This document shows positions 53,801 through 64,000 of a DNA stretch of 64,000 bases, in pieces (position 1 is the stretch's first letter; each line of letters starts with the position of its first letter). Both the position numbers and the translations under genes were made by a program. The notes beneath the pieces are model-generated. The model was not told where the DNA came from and did no database searches. It saw only the letters and a program-made list of their open reading frames with translations. Origin of the DNA: Cladocopium goreaui (lineage: Eukaryota; Sar; Dinophyceae; Suessiales; Symbiodiniaceae); the NCBI GenBank assembly GCA_947184155.2, contig CAMXCT020001990.1, positions 558,001 through 622,000 on the forward strand. The letters run 5' to 3'.

Positions 53801-54861
53801 AGAACGAACTGACATGGGAGGTAAGCCTAAGGAGAAACAGCGAAAAACGTCAAAGAGAAAACAGAAGAAATGCAAGGACACTGCTGACTCAGGCCCAGAA
53901 TGGAATGAAGAGATGACTGAAGAGTGGGCAAAGTGGAAGTGGGGCGAGGTTTGGGCTGAATGGGATGAGGACAAATGGGATTGCTGCGATGCCAAGAGAT
54001 CTGCTGACCGTGCTGCCAATCTTGACGCCCAAGTGTCCCTCCACCAGCTTGCCATTGCATTCAAAAAACATAAAGGAAGCAAGCCAGCCACGGACAAAAC
54101 AAACCCAGATGACAATGCAGGAGATGACAACCAGGAGACCGAGACAACGGATGGAAAAAAACAGATCAAGACCAAAGACCGTGCAAAGACTGAAAAGTCA
54201 AAGTCAAAGAAAAGACAGGCGCAGGAGGAGGAGGAGGAGAAGGAAACCACATCTAGGAAACGTAAGAAGGAGAAGGATGTGGAGCAAGGGGTTTTTTCAG
54301 ACCCGGTTCCAAAAAAGGAAAGGGACCAAGTCAACATGATCGCCAGCTTCATCAAAGAATTTGAAGGGTTGAACATCAAAAAAATTCAGGCTCTGACTCC
54401 AGATGACAGAGACAAGCTCAAAGGAATGGAATACGTTGCGGAGGAAACAAGGTACAATCGCTACTACAAGCGCCCTGCGTTTGGTCTTCACTCGTACGTT
54501 GAACAGAAAGATGTTGTTTACTTCCATGTCGATGGTTGTGCTCGAGACTTTCTGTACCGATTTGCTGCTTCGATGAAAGCTGCTTCAATGATGGTAACTC
54601 GAATGAACCACATGCACTTGTCACGTTGTATTTTGTGCGTGGGAGGTGTGTGCGCAACATTTTTTTTCTACGTATTTCGCACACTTTTACGGGCATTCAT
54701 GCATGCTCGCTCAAACTGAGGCAATGTACATCGATGAAGCTTCGAGAAAGTCGCGAGGTTCTGATGCAATGATCATGGATGATGCAGCCATGGCCATGAA
54801 GGAATCCTTGAAGGTAGCTGCAGCAAAAGCTGTGAAGCGTGTTTCCAAATCTTCTTGCTAG
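50872..54861 (+). CDS. Multi-exon gene for a low-complexity acidic/basic protein (dinoflagellate-type)
   Basis: Exons read: 50872-about 50940 (ATG, MVFASSAKSKNGPGSKLLE); 51063-51433 (AVWFKIKGLFVAMGYTNIED; donor GTAAGG); 51857-about 51981 (EEEVDKVNEKVRQRRMKKGR, then DWDIF); 52104-about 52446 (Asp-rich start, then KPAEPEQP repeats); 52698-52796 (WRLQQKDAQRFWQNCKRALD); 52890-52997; 53163-53543; 53667-54593; 54721-54861 (stop TAG). Phases are mutually consistent from 52698 to the end. The predicted protein is about 850 residues: a globular N-terminal part, a long disordered acidic/proline middle, an Arg-Gly/Lys-Gly run (RGRGRGRGKGKGRGRG) in the 53667 exon, lysine/glutamate-rich coil, then a compact segment with YNRYYKRPAFGLHSYVEQKD and ASMKAASMM. 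The RG-rich run suggests nucleic-acid binding; that is inference. I believe related proteins are expanded in dinoflagellates, but name no function. Confidence 0.6.
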
Positions 54862-55148
54862 TGCGTCAGGGTCAGTGATAACATTGACCACTGGATGATG
54901 GCGCTGTGTGTACTGTTGGTGCGCATATATATGGGGAATGGGTTGTCAAACAACTGGGGCATACAGTATGCTCGAAGAAGTGTGCTGTATATATCACGAT
55001 CTGGGCTTTGGAGGGCAAAGTCTTTGGGTCATAGATGGCCATGGTTTGAGTACTTTTTAGGACATACTTGCAGGACGTACCTAATGAAAACAAAATTCAT
55101 GTGTTTTATTTATATTGTTTGGGGACCCAATTGGCGTGTTTCTCCAAG

Positions 55149-58100
55149 AACTTGGTCTCTAGCATTAGTCGATGCGAGCTGCGATCTTGGAAGCAAGGCT
55201 CTGAAAATATTAAATGCATATAAATCATATCTATTTTATGTATGAATTGTTGAAACCCAACTGTTTACCAAGAATCTGATATGGATCATAGAAAACATTG
55301 TTTTGCAGAGCTCTGCTCAGAAAGAAAGAAGCAGTTTGCATGGGCTTCTTAGCCTATACGCTTGGAAAATCTTGGAAATGCTTGGAACTTGGCACCAGCA
55401 AAAAGATGTCACCCTCGCTTTCAATGCGCTGGCTTACTATACATGTTTTCTTAAGAGAATTGAACTTGAGTTTGGCAACCCTTGCTAGCGACCCCTGCCA
55501 CTTCACCCTTGCCATTTCCAATGGCAAAAAAAACCATCCCGCAGCTGCTCTCCTCTGAGGTCAAAATGGTATGGCCAGCCGGAGAGGAAACCTGTGGCGA
55601 ACCCGGTCTTCTTTGACAAAGACTAAAGGTGCATCCCTGCATGGTTTCCAGAAGGGTTGTTGCTCATGCTTTGGAGTGCTAGCATACATTCCAACTATTT
55701 CCCTTGAATATATTTGATATTCATTCTTGGGACTATTTTTTCAGAATGTTCCACATGTGTTGGGGGAGCAAAGAGATGGTTTCTTTGACTTTTTTCGTAG
55801 CAATGAAGCTCTGATGAACCAGGTGTGTTATGGCATATAGATCTCAAATATGTGCTTAAAAAATACGAGGTCTCAATGCACACCACGTGACATCACATGA
55901 CACTACAACACACAAACTGGATCAATACAATTCAATAAATCTTTCTCTCAACCTTACTCCTGTCGCCGCCCCTCCCGAACCATGATGGATCTGAATGAGC
56001 TGGTCTGGCGGCTTCGGGCATTGAACTGCCCACAGGACATGTCATGGGGATGGTTTGCACCCACGTCAATTTCTTTAGGCTTGGCCTTGTTGAAAGCATG
56101 TTGCCTGGAATGATCACTACGACCCCCAATGTAAAACTGAAATCTAACAAACTTGTCTTTACCCAAAGGAATTCCATATGACGCTTTACACATGATGTCA
56201 GATCTCAGGCCCCACCAAATAAAGGCTAAGACGCGATGTACTAAAATAACATATATCTCTGTACACAACTTAGTTGGGTATTTAGTATTCCTCACCTCTA
56301 AATCTTTGTGGCCACTTTGGCAGGACTTTGTGGCTTCTATCATTCTGCTGTACTGGAGTTACCCCATCTTCGAGGACAGATCGATCTTATATATTTAGGT
56401 TCTTCATGAGTGGTCGCCCCTCTGAGAATACACATACTACCCATAAACTCCAGATAAACTTCCTATATATATATTATCTTAAACAAGTTGTAAAAATATA
56501 AGCCACTTCTTTCTACCTGGGTTGACTTCTGGGTTGATTCCCTGATGCCACAGGAGTTTGACTACCTGGAATTCTTTGCTGGGGTTGGCAACTTAACTTC
56601 TCAGGCACGGGCATGTGGCTATAAGGTGGCCCGATTCGATATCTTAGACAACAAGCGTCCCCAGACCCGGAAGTCCAACTTTATGGATTTGACTTCACGG
56701 TCAGGGTTTGCGTTTCTCAGACTATTTCAGACTTAATTATGGCGCACAGTAAGAACCAGAATGTGTTGGAAATAAGAAAATGCGTTATGTTTTTGAACTG
56801 GCACCCCTTCACATGGTTTGGGTTTTGAAATTGAAATTGAAAATTAGATTCTATGTCCCGAGCCCAACCTTCAAACCTACCAAAGTTGGTCAAGCTATGA
56901 ATGGTTTTGATAGCCTGCAAATATATTTATTCTGATCCAGTTTCCCCAAAACCCAGGTTGGCCATATTGTGCCTCTTGCGCTGTCGCATTGGCGACTTCG
57001 CAGCGCACTTTGCAATCAAGTGTTCCAGCCTGTGCCAGATGAACGCAGGGACGAGCAAACGTGGGGCATGCTGCAGCATCGGGTATACAGAATACCTCTC
57101 AGTTCAAATCAGCAACATCCTCGTTGAAAGGACTTTGTGTGTAATGGAAATGTCAGGTCTCCCTTTGGGGTTACTATACCATATACAATGGTGGAGGTCA
57201 CCACCTAGCAATGTTTTATGTTAAAGCCTATGAATGGTAAGCGAGTTGGGGTTGACATAATTTAGAAACAAAACATGTTTTGGTGCAGCCCATCCCTGAA
57301 GGACTTGTCTTTTGATTCTATTGTGCACTGCCTTGGGGGGTGTGTGGACGGTGGAACAACCACTTGGCAGTGTCCTTGAATTTTATCCCGTGTGGCGAAA
57401 CATGATGGCCAACATCTTTGGCACTGGTGGAATCTACGCAGTCACCAGAAATAGAAACAGTCAACAGTTTAAACATGTTTCCACTTTAGTGTGTTGTGCA
57501 ATTAGGATGGAACCCTTTTGCAATTAGGATGGAACCCTTTTCCTATTTAAACAAACCTTCTGGGGGCCGAGGTTGCCAAAGTGAAATGGTGGATGCGTCA
57601 CTATGGTAGCCAAACACCAAAGCGTCATTATGGCTACAGCAACTCTGGTGTGGTAATGCGGTTGGACTTAGGGAAACTCTATGCCACTCAACGTCCGCCC
57701 AGAAGTCAAAGGATCAGAACAGCTGATGTTTACGTTGACCGTTCTGGCACCAAACGCTACAAGGGAAACAAGAACCTTCGATCTACAGAGACACTGGATC
57801 TGGATGTCAAAACAATGTTTTTGATTGTTTGTGATATCTGATATATGCATATACATATTACTGTACATATATATTATATATATATATAGCTTATTCTGTG
57901 TCTGATTATGATGATTAACTGATTAACTTGTTGTTCCTACCCTATCCGGGGCTTGTACCATCATCCCTACGGTCACTGGTTTATCCTGTTTATCTATATC
58001 ATCTATATCCATCTATATCCCATGACCCAGGATCTATCCCATGCGGTTTGCACGGGCGCTGGTGGACCTTCTGGAGGAGATGAAACGCACGGCAAAGGGG

Positions 58101-58286
58101 ATGCCTCAGTTGCCGGATGTAGTCCCAGCGGCTCTGGAGTGTTTCAACGAGTGGCCCAGTGATGAACAGATTGGTTCATATCCCTTTGCCAGGGTGTCCC
58201 AAGTGTTTAACTACTTGCGAGGCAACCGCAAACTCAAAATTCCACCAGAATGGCGTGGCTCCATTCCAGGTATGTTTCCAGAGTGA
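55149..58286 (+). CDS. Divergent DNA C5-methyltransferase-like protein, multi-exon
   Basis: Exons: 55149-about 55197 (tentative); 55309-about 55486 (SSLHGLLSLYAWKILEMLG); a frame around 55490-55615 (VKMVWPAGEETCGEPG) whose junction is unresolved; 55745-55822 (NVPHVLGEQRDGFFDFF); 56554-56705 (FDYLEFFAGVGNLTSQA); 56957-57130 (FAAHFAIKCSSLCQMNAGTS); 57302-57440 (ALGGVWTVEQPLGSVLEFYP); 57572-about 57796 (VKWWMRHYGSQTPKRHYGY, SGTKRYKG); about 58031-58286 (ARALVDLLEEMKRTAKG; stop TGA). Phases agree from 56554 to 57572. The intron 57131-57301 has a GA donor. The order resembles the C5-methyltransferase core: motif I-like FFAGVGNLT, motif II-like acidic FD, KCSS where PCQ is expected, and EQP where ENV is expected. 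The catalytic Pro-Cys is thus KCSS; Cys is kept, context is not. From memory, this family is highly multiplied in dinoflagellates. SAM binding is likely by motif; DNA methylation is inference. Confidence 0.65.
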
Positions 58287-58439
58287 GCTACAAGCTGAAA
58301 GGGAATGATAATAGGCCACCCCAAAAATGAAGAATTGTAGTCCTTACCACCAATAGGTCAGATATGGTCAGATCAGGGATATGCCTTAGACTAATTTACC
58401 AATCCGATTTCATACATTATTACATATAGAGCGAAAAAA

Positions 58440-58640
58440 AGACAGGTACGAAAATCAAGATCATTTTACCCATGACAGACCCATGATTCTCCCATGACGT
58501 ATCCATGACAACCCATGATTATTCTACTAAAACCCTGGGTTTCAGAAAAAAACCTGGTTTTCCCCAACCCGTGACGAACCCGTGACAGACCCATGATTCT
58601 CCCGTGACAACCCGTGAAAAATACACGGGTTAAAACCAGC
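58440..58640. repeat. ACCC(A/G)TGAC interspersed repeat
   Basis: Multiple copies of CCCATGAC / CCCGTGAC, including two copies of GACAGACCCATGATTCTCCC, between the two plus-strand genes. Confidence 0.7.
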
Positions 58641-59010
58641 ATCCGAATAACTATGCCTATGATGTTTTTGAAGAATATATTCGGGGTTTCCGATGGACCC
58701 TTTCAAATTCACCCACTCTGAGCGGTAAAAAATTCACTTCGAGAATGCTATTTGCAATTCAAGTGTGCGGGAATGCCCGTACCGAATCTGAAAGCTTCCG
58801 ACATGAAGTGCAAAAACACGCAACATGTGTGACTTTTAGAAGTTTGGACTGCAATTTTGAATTCAAATTTGAAGCACTTTGATCTCAAGATTGAAACTTA
58901 TACCAAAAACCTGCCGCCTATATATGATGCAGCCATTTTCCTTCCTCTGCCTGGGTCCCTATTTAGTGGACCAGGATGTCTCAGGTTTCTTGCATAGGTG
59001 TGTCAAACAG

Positions 59011-62000
59011 GTGGAGTTGCACCACTTTGGGTGATGGGATTGAACATGTGGCCAACGATGTCATGGATGCTGAAGAGAAGGCTTTACTTTCGGAACTGGA
59101 GGAGCATCAATTCGTCACCCCACAAACTCATATATGGGTATAAGGGGCCCCAAAATGTCTTTTAAGGGGCATGAAAACACACCTTTGGGGCCCTCCAATT
59201 TTGAGACATATACCCATATGAACACCTGGACTCATGTCTTTGCTGCGTTACTTGAATTTTACTCTTCTGTTTCACAGATGGTATGGGCCATGGTTGAAGT
59301 TCACCAAAGACATGAACCATCCTTAATAACTTATTAATATATACAGGAATTCTATAGTTCTTTGTTTTGGCTGCCCAAAAGCAAGTAGAAATGTCATATG
59401 TTCAAGGTATGCTCCATGATCATGTTGTACTTCTATCACTATGCAGGCATCATGTTGGTGGACTAATGGACTCTTACACGCAAATCTTTGTTTCCAGGAT
59501 ATGTGGTGAACATCGGAAGTATCATTTGTTATGAAATGTCTTTGAAAAACAGCCAAGACTCCCAAAGATTGGCAGGTCAAAATTCTGAGTTCATGTATTT
59601 GCAGGAGTTAGATAAAAAGCTACAAGACGAGAATGGCAAGGATGTCATTGCCTCAGATCAAACTAAAAATATACTTCAAAATTTAGTTGATTTCATCCAT
59701 GAATGCCACAGAACCAAGAACCCTGAAGCTTCCAACTTCTTTCCCTGTGCTGCCCAGTTGCTTACACCCATCTTGGCGCCCAGGTCGCCATTGTTGTGCC
59801 ATCTACTCCAGTGGAATTGCCTGAGACAGTGCCGGCCAGGTGCTGATTTGCTTTTGTGAAAGGATAGCTGAAAGATGATCAAGAAATAACAGCATAAGGG
59901 GATATCATACCAACAAAACTCAAAATAATTTTCTATACATTATGGATTGCCATTCAATTCCCGAGGCGACTGAGAGTCAGTTGGCAGAACTACTGGGAAC
60001 GACAAATGGTGACAACAAAGCTCTTGGGTTGCAGTTAATCTTTAATATATATTATAAAAAATAGTATATATAAATAAAACAACACACACACATATATAAT
60101 ATATATAATATCTTGAACATGTATTTATTTCGACCAACAAAGGGATGTTGGTTTGCAGGGGCTTGTGGCCTTACATTTTTTGGCACATGCAACATGTAAT
60201 TCTTTGATAACTTGAAACTTTAAATTTTACGTCATGATTAGACTCATGATTCTGTGGGTCACTTCACTGCACCGTTTAAGGACCAACAGATTCCTACGAC
60301 ACCTTCAGTAGTTGAGCCAAGCCCATCTGGTGAGACCACTAGTGCCGAGCAGTCTGAGATGGGTGAAGCTTCCAAGGGGGCTTCTACAACAGTTGCCAGT
60401 CCATTTCTTCAACCCAAGAGGAAGCCCTATATTCCCAAAGGGATGACCTTGCGCCAGGACAGGTTGAACATATGTTCCAACACCAGCGAAACATTTTAGG
60501 GTTTGGCAAGGGCTGATATTTGGTATAGATCCCATTAATATATAATATATAATATAATTTATATAGTTCCCACTAATGTATTATATATATATATTTACTG
60601 TATATAGATTATATATATTTGTATATTTACAAAATATATGCATCCACATTTTATCATCCAACCTGCCAATTCCTGCCCCTATGGCCCTGCAGTTCAACTT
60701 GCGACGAGCTTCGAAGGCTCGTATCGACCGCATGTGTGCACCTAAGCAGAGGAGAAAGGACTTGATTGCACCGCAATATGTGATGGATGAGTGGAAAAAT
60801 GGTGACAAAAACGCAATGGCGGCGCTTCTTGAACAGGTAAATTGGCAGAAGGACAGTTCAGGGTTAGATCAACAATGCATTCTGAACATGTTCAGTTGTT
60901 CAATTTTTTTGATTCTATACTATCATATCCCTAATAATGTTGCCTTCAATCCGGCAGCCCTTCCAGGACGAATTTTTCAGTCAGGTTTTGGTGATTGTGA
61001 AGCGTAAAAAGACCTATCAGCTCGTCATTGACGAGGGCTGGTATAGCGAGGGTGAACTTGAAGAGCTCGGTTGGTCGAAGCCATATACTTAGATTTTTCT
61101 TTCAAGAGTATACTGTATTTTACTTGTCTAGTTGTTTGGAGTAAATATTTCCTCTGACCTTGTGCATGTCTTCAATGCTTGTTCGGATGTTTCCAACAGC
61201 GTCCACCTCATAAGGAACAAGATAGAAGGAGCAAAGAATCGTTGCATTGCCCTGGGGGCTAGCCACTCCCGGAAGCTTGCTCAAATTTTGAGGGTTTTTC
61301 AAACAGAGTCTGCGTGTATGTACTATTGAATACTATTGTTTTTGTTTCACAGGGGTTTACCACACATGACTTTGAACAAATATTTCCCGCAGGCGCAACA
61401 GCTACGATGGTGAAATGGAGTACTGGGTCGTTGTGAAGGAATCCGCCAAGAGGACTGAAGAATCTTCGTACGAGGAAGAGCATACCAAACGACAGAAGGC
61501 TTTCAAGTTCAAGTCTGACAGTTCTACATCTGTGTTGATAGTAAAGCTTGATATTGTAAGTACACATCAAATTCATTTTTGGCTGGCCCTTGCCAACATC
61601 ATATCATCTCCTTCCCTTGGGATTCAGGTGGACGACATTCCGAAGTCGGATCTTGGTGATGATTTCACAGAGCTTGAAGCTCGTGAGAAAAGGGAGGTCG
61701 CTGAAAAGGATAAGCAATCCCAGCTCCCGGTCATCAGCAAATATGCCCAGGACACCAAACATAGCATTCTATCAAGTTTACCATGGAGAGTCAATTTGGT
61801 GTACATATATTTTGTTTTTAATATATATATATGTATATATTAATAAGTTCAATTTACATCATACATTGCTATCCAGGGTTTTACTTTGTGGCCGCCCCTG
61901 CTAGACCAAAGAAGCCCTGCAGAAATTATTGACCAACATGACATCTAAATGTGGCAAATTGCGTTCTCTTGCTCGGGAGCTGAAGAAAGGCTACACTGAT

Positions 62001-62913
62001 GAGTCTGCTGGTGAGTATCTTGCCATTGGTTCCAGAAAATGGGTGGATCAACTATAAACTGTTTTCACATATATGTTGAGCTAACATGAGCTAACCTCTT
62101 TAAGTGAACTCTAGGGTTCATCCTCGCCCTTCCTCCCAAAGTTGCCAGCCCCATCCAATGCTGAATCCGAGGTGCATTCGTTCGCTGGAGAGCCACATCA
62201 AGGCAATGGATTCGCAGTATGACCTGTGTCATGAAGCATGGGCGACCGGTGAAGTGGAGAAGTTCATGACAGAGAAGACCCATGGTTCCAAATATACATG
62301 CGTGTCAAAAGGTAATTTTCCTCAATCATAGTGTTGGAATGTTGGTAACATCATTTCCCGGGAATCTGTCCATCCAAGGTGGTGGAATCTAGCGGAAAAG
62401 AGGATGGGTGATGCCACATTGGTGTCTTCTACTCAGTCCCCATCCTTTTCAAACATATATTCTTCTCAAATCATTTGAGCGAACACCCTTGTTCATGACA
62501 AGATTGCATCATAATTTATGGATCAGCGCTTAAATATGTTAACCAGTTTGTGCCCCCCCCAAGGTGCTCAAAGGCCATAGCTTGCGAAAACAAAGTCAGG
62601 ACAGATCGGTGTTCTGCCTAGTATTTGCCAGTGACACTTTATCCCCCAGTCATACCAAAATATTATATCGACACATATCGTCATTCAAAGCTGTCTACCA
62701 CCATGCTGGGTGTATATTTATTTCCCCTTGTCACAATCAGACCCACCTCCTTCGCTGTGCAGGACTGCCAAGAAGTACTATGACAAGAAGACCGATCCTG
62801 AGGAAACGCACTCGGAACCCAAGAAGGAGAGCAGTAAAACCAAGAAGGAGGAATCAAACAAAAAACCCAAGGATAAGTCTAAGAAGACAAAGAAGGAGAA
62901 GAAAAACAAGTAG
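59011..62913 (+). CDS. Multi-exon gene for a charged protein with lysine-rich tail (dinoflagellate-type)
   Basis: Exons read: 59011-59137 (EHVANDVMDAEEKALLSELE); about 59606-59838 (LDKKLQDENGKDVIASDQT; a second frame, GAQVAIVVPSTPVELPETV, covers the 3' part); 60281-about 60460 (Ser/Thr/Pro-rich, ending RKPYIPKGMTLRQ); 60693-60836 (FNLRRASKARIDRMCAPKQR); 60958-about 61076 (VIVKRKKTYQLVIDEGWYSE); a possible exon at 61200-61290; 61393-61555 (RNSYDGEMEYWVVVKESAKR); 61628-61750 (VDDIPKSDLGDDFTELEARE); 61905-62010 (TKEALQKLLTNMTSKCGKLR); about 62115-62311 (SLESHIKAMDSQYDLCHEAW); 62763-62913 (YYDKKTDPEETHSEPKKES, then Lys-rich to the TAG). The exons 61393-62010 join in phase, with a GA donor after 61750. 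The helical middle around LESHIKAMDSQYD and the lysine tail suggest a coiled-coil, nucleic-acid-associated protein; that is inference. Some junctions near 59.8 and 62.1 kb are unresolved. Confidence 0.55.
60045..60115. repeat. TATA / ACAC microsatellite in intron
   Basis: (TATA)n and (ACAC)n runs between exons of the gene at 59.0-62.9 kb. Confidence 0.8.
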
Positions 62914-63379
62914 ATTTCTGTTTCAGGCATTTTGCCTTCCACACGCTCACTTAGAAGTCTGGCACAAGGCTGAGTGAAAAATATATTTGGTTTCAAAGTT
63001 CCATAACTTTTCTTTGTAGGAAAGATATTAGCCCAAACACAATGCTTTGTCAAGACCTGGTGTGTGTGTGTGTGTGCGGCACTTGGAAGACACGCTTTGG
63101 TGTTTGCCAGATTGGGGCCCTTAACCAAAAAGGAGTCTGGCCAATTTCAATTTCCATGCAAATTAAAGCAGTTGGATGGTAGACTGCACTTGTGGAAACA
63201 GCGAAGGGGAAAAAAGGATTCACCATCAGTGAGCATCAGTGTGGGAAGTGGTAAGCCATTACAGTATGTATCCAAAAATCAAAAAAAGAACAGCACAGCT
63301 GAATGATTCTTCAAGTTCATTCAAATCATTTGTTTTCCCTGTGATATATTATAGATATTCTCCCATGCTTAACCCCTGG

Positions 63380-64000
63380 GGCTTGGCCCCAAATCCTAAT
63401 CGATCCATAGCCCTCGGCATGCCAGGTGTCAGACCTGGAAGAGTCCTTCAAAGGATGAGCGCATCCATTGGCCAGGGAGTCATCGCCTCAGAAGTGGCAG
63501 GGGATCCACACATGGACCGTGAATCAAGCATGGTCAAATACAGTTTATATGTTGGACCTGTTGGCATTTGTCTCAAGACAATTGGACCCCCATCCTTACG
63601 ATGCCTCAACTGGATCATGGTGAAACTACAGATGAAGAGCTACATGACCTTTTCACATGTCATCGATCGGACCCTTGACCCTACATGTCTTCACAATGTT
63701 GTCTTGTTTTTTTCTTGTGGTTTGGGGATGGTCCAAAGGTGTCTAAGCCAATACTGAATTCCAATTTTTATATTATTTTAAATGTCTTTTCTTGTAGATT
63801 CCAAGGATGATATTTTGCCATTCCCGTGGAACAGGGGGCCAACATCGTCCAATGGAAGCGGGTCTGGATTGATTGTGAGTGAACCTGAACCCAAGAAGCT
63901 TAAGGCAACCAATGAAAAACAGTCACTATACGCAACGCAATGGTCACCTCGACTTCAACTTCTAGCCGCTGAGTGTGATGGAGTAGGATGTATTTATTTG
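63380..64000 (+). CDS. Further plus-strand gene, partial at the window end
   Basis: The clearest exon starts after TTTCTTGTAG at about 63799 and stays open to the window edge: SKDDILPFPWNRGPTSSNG, then GLIVSEPEPKKLKATNEKQS. Upstream, coding-like pieces occur around 63410-63540 (SASIGQGVIASEVAGDPHMD) and 63590-63670 (QLDHGETTDEELHDLF, another frame), so at least two more exons are likely. The gene follows the lysine-tail gene in the same direction. Family not recognised. Confidence 0.4.

Noticed and set aside
53690..54379. 229-codon minus ORF (Phe/Ser-rich)
   Set aside because: Antisense shadow of the Lys/Glu-rich exon of the plus-strand gene.

Overview
The window reads as nuclear DNA of a dinoflagellate, most likely Symbiodiniaceae or another Suessiales lineage. 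This is inferred from the sequence, without a database search. The evidence is: short exons rich in G/C at third codon positions inside AT-rich, repeat-filled introns; GT, GC and GA splice donors with exon joins of the AG|G type; a remembered dinoflagellate-expanded family (FFAGVGNLT / SGTKRYKG proteins); and retrotransposon-like ORFs carrying a GEAxxPGP motif. There is no prokaryotic organisation, and no convincing rRNA or tRNA. Most long open frames here are chance frames in AT-rich or tandem-repeat DNA.

Layout. 0-3 kb: AT-rich DNA with a 1.35 kb retrotransposed insert (minus strand) inside a small inverted-repeat element. 3.7-5.3 kb: coding-like islands, plus strand. 6.7-9.5 kb: three consecutive tandem-repeat blocks. 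9.7-10.0 kb: one plus-strand coding-like exon. About 11-31.6 kb: a chain of short coding-like exons on the minus strand, many hydrophobic, probably one or two multipass membrane-protein genes with introns full of MITEs. About 34-45.3 kb: a minus-strand gene recognisable as dihydroxyacetone kinase (DhaK domain), split into exons of 27-124 nt, with a truncated reverse-transcriptase fragment in one intron. 46-49 kb: further minus-strand islands. 50.9-64 kb: at least four plus-strand genes in tandem: a low-complexity acidic/basic protein, a divergent DNA C5-methyltransferase-like protein, a charged protein with a lysine tail, and a gene running off the window.

The repeats matter most. Two abundant miniature families, A (ends TACCCTCTGGTAA / TTACCAGAGGGTA) and B (ends CTGGTTGGTGG / CCACCAACCAG), both place a GT just inside one end and an AG just inside the other. 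At three places a coding-like exon abuts such an end, so these MITEs look like introner elements that create introns. Exon boundaries are hand-made from frame, phase and splice-site reading. Where three or more consecutive exons agree in phase (DhaK, the 30-31.6 kb exons, the methyltransferase-like gene, much of the 51-54.9 kb gene) confidence is fair; elsewhere exons are offered singly.
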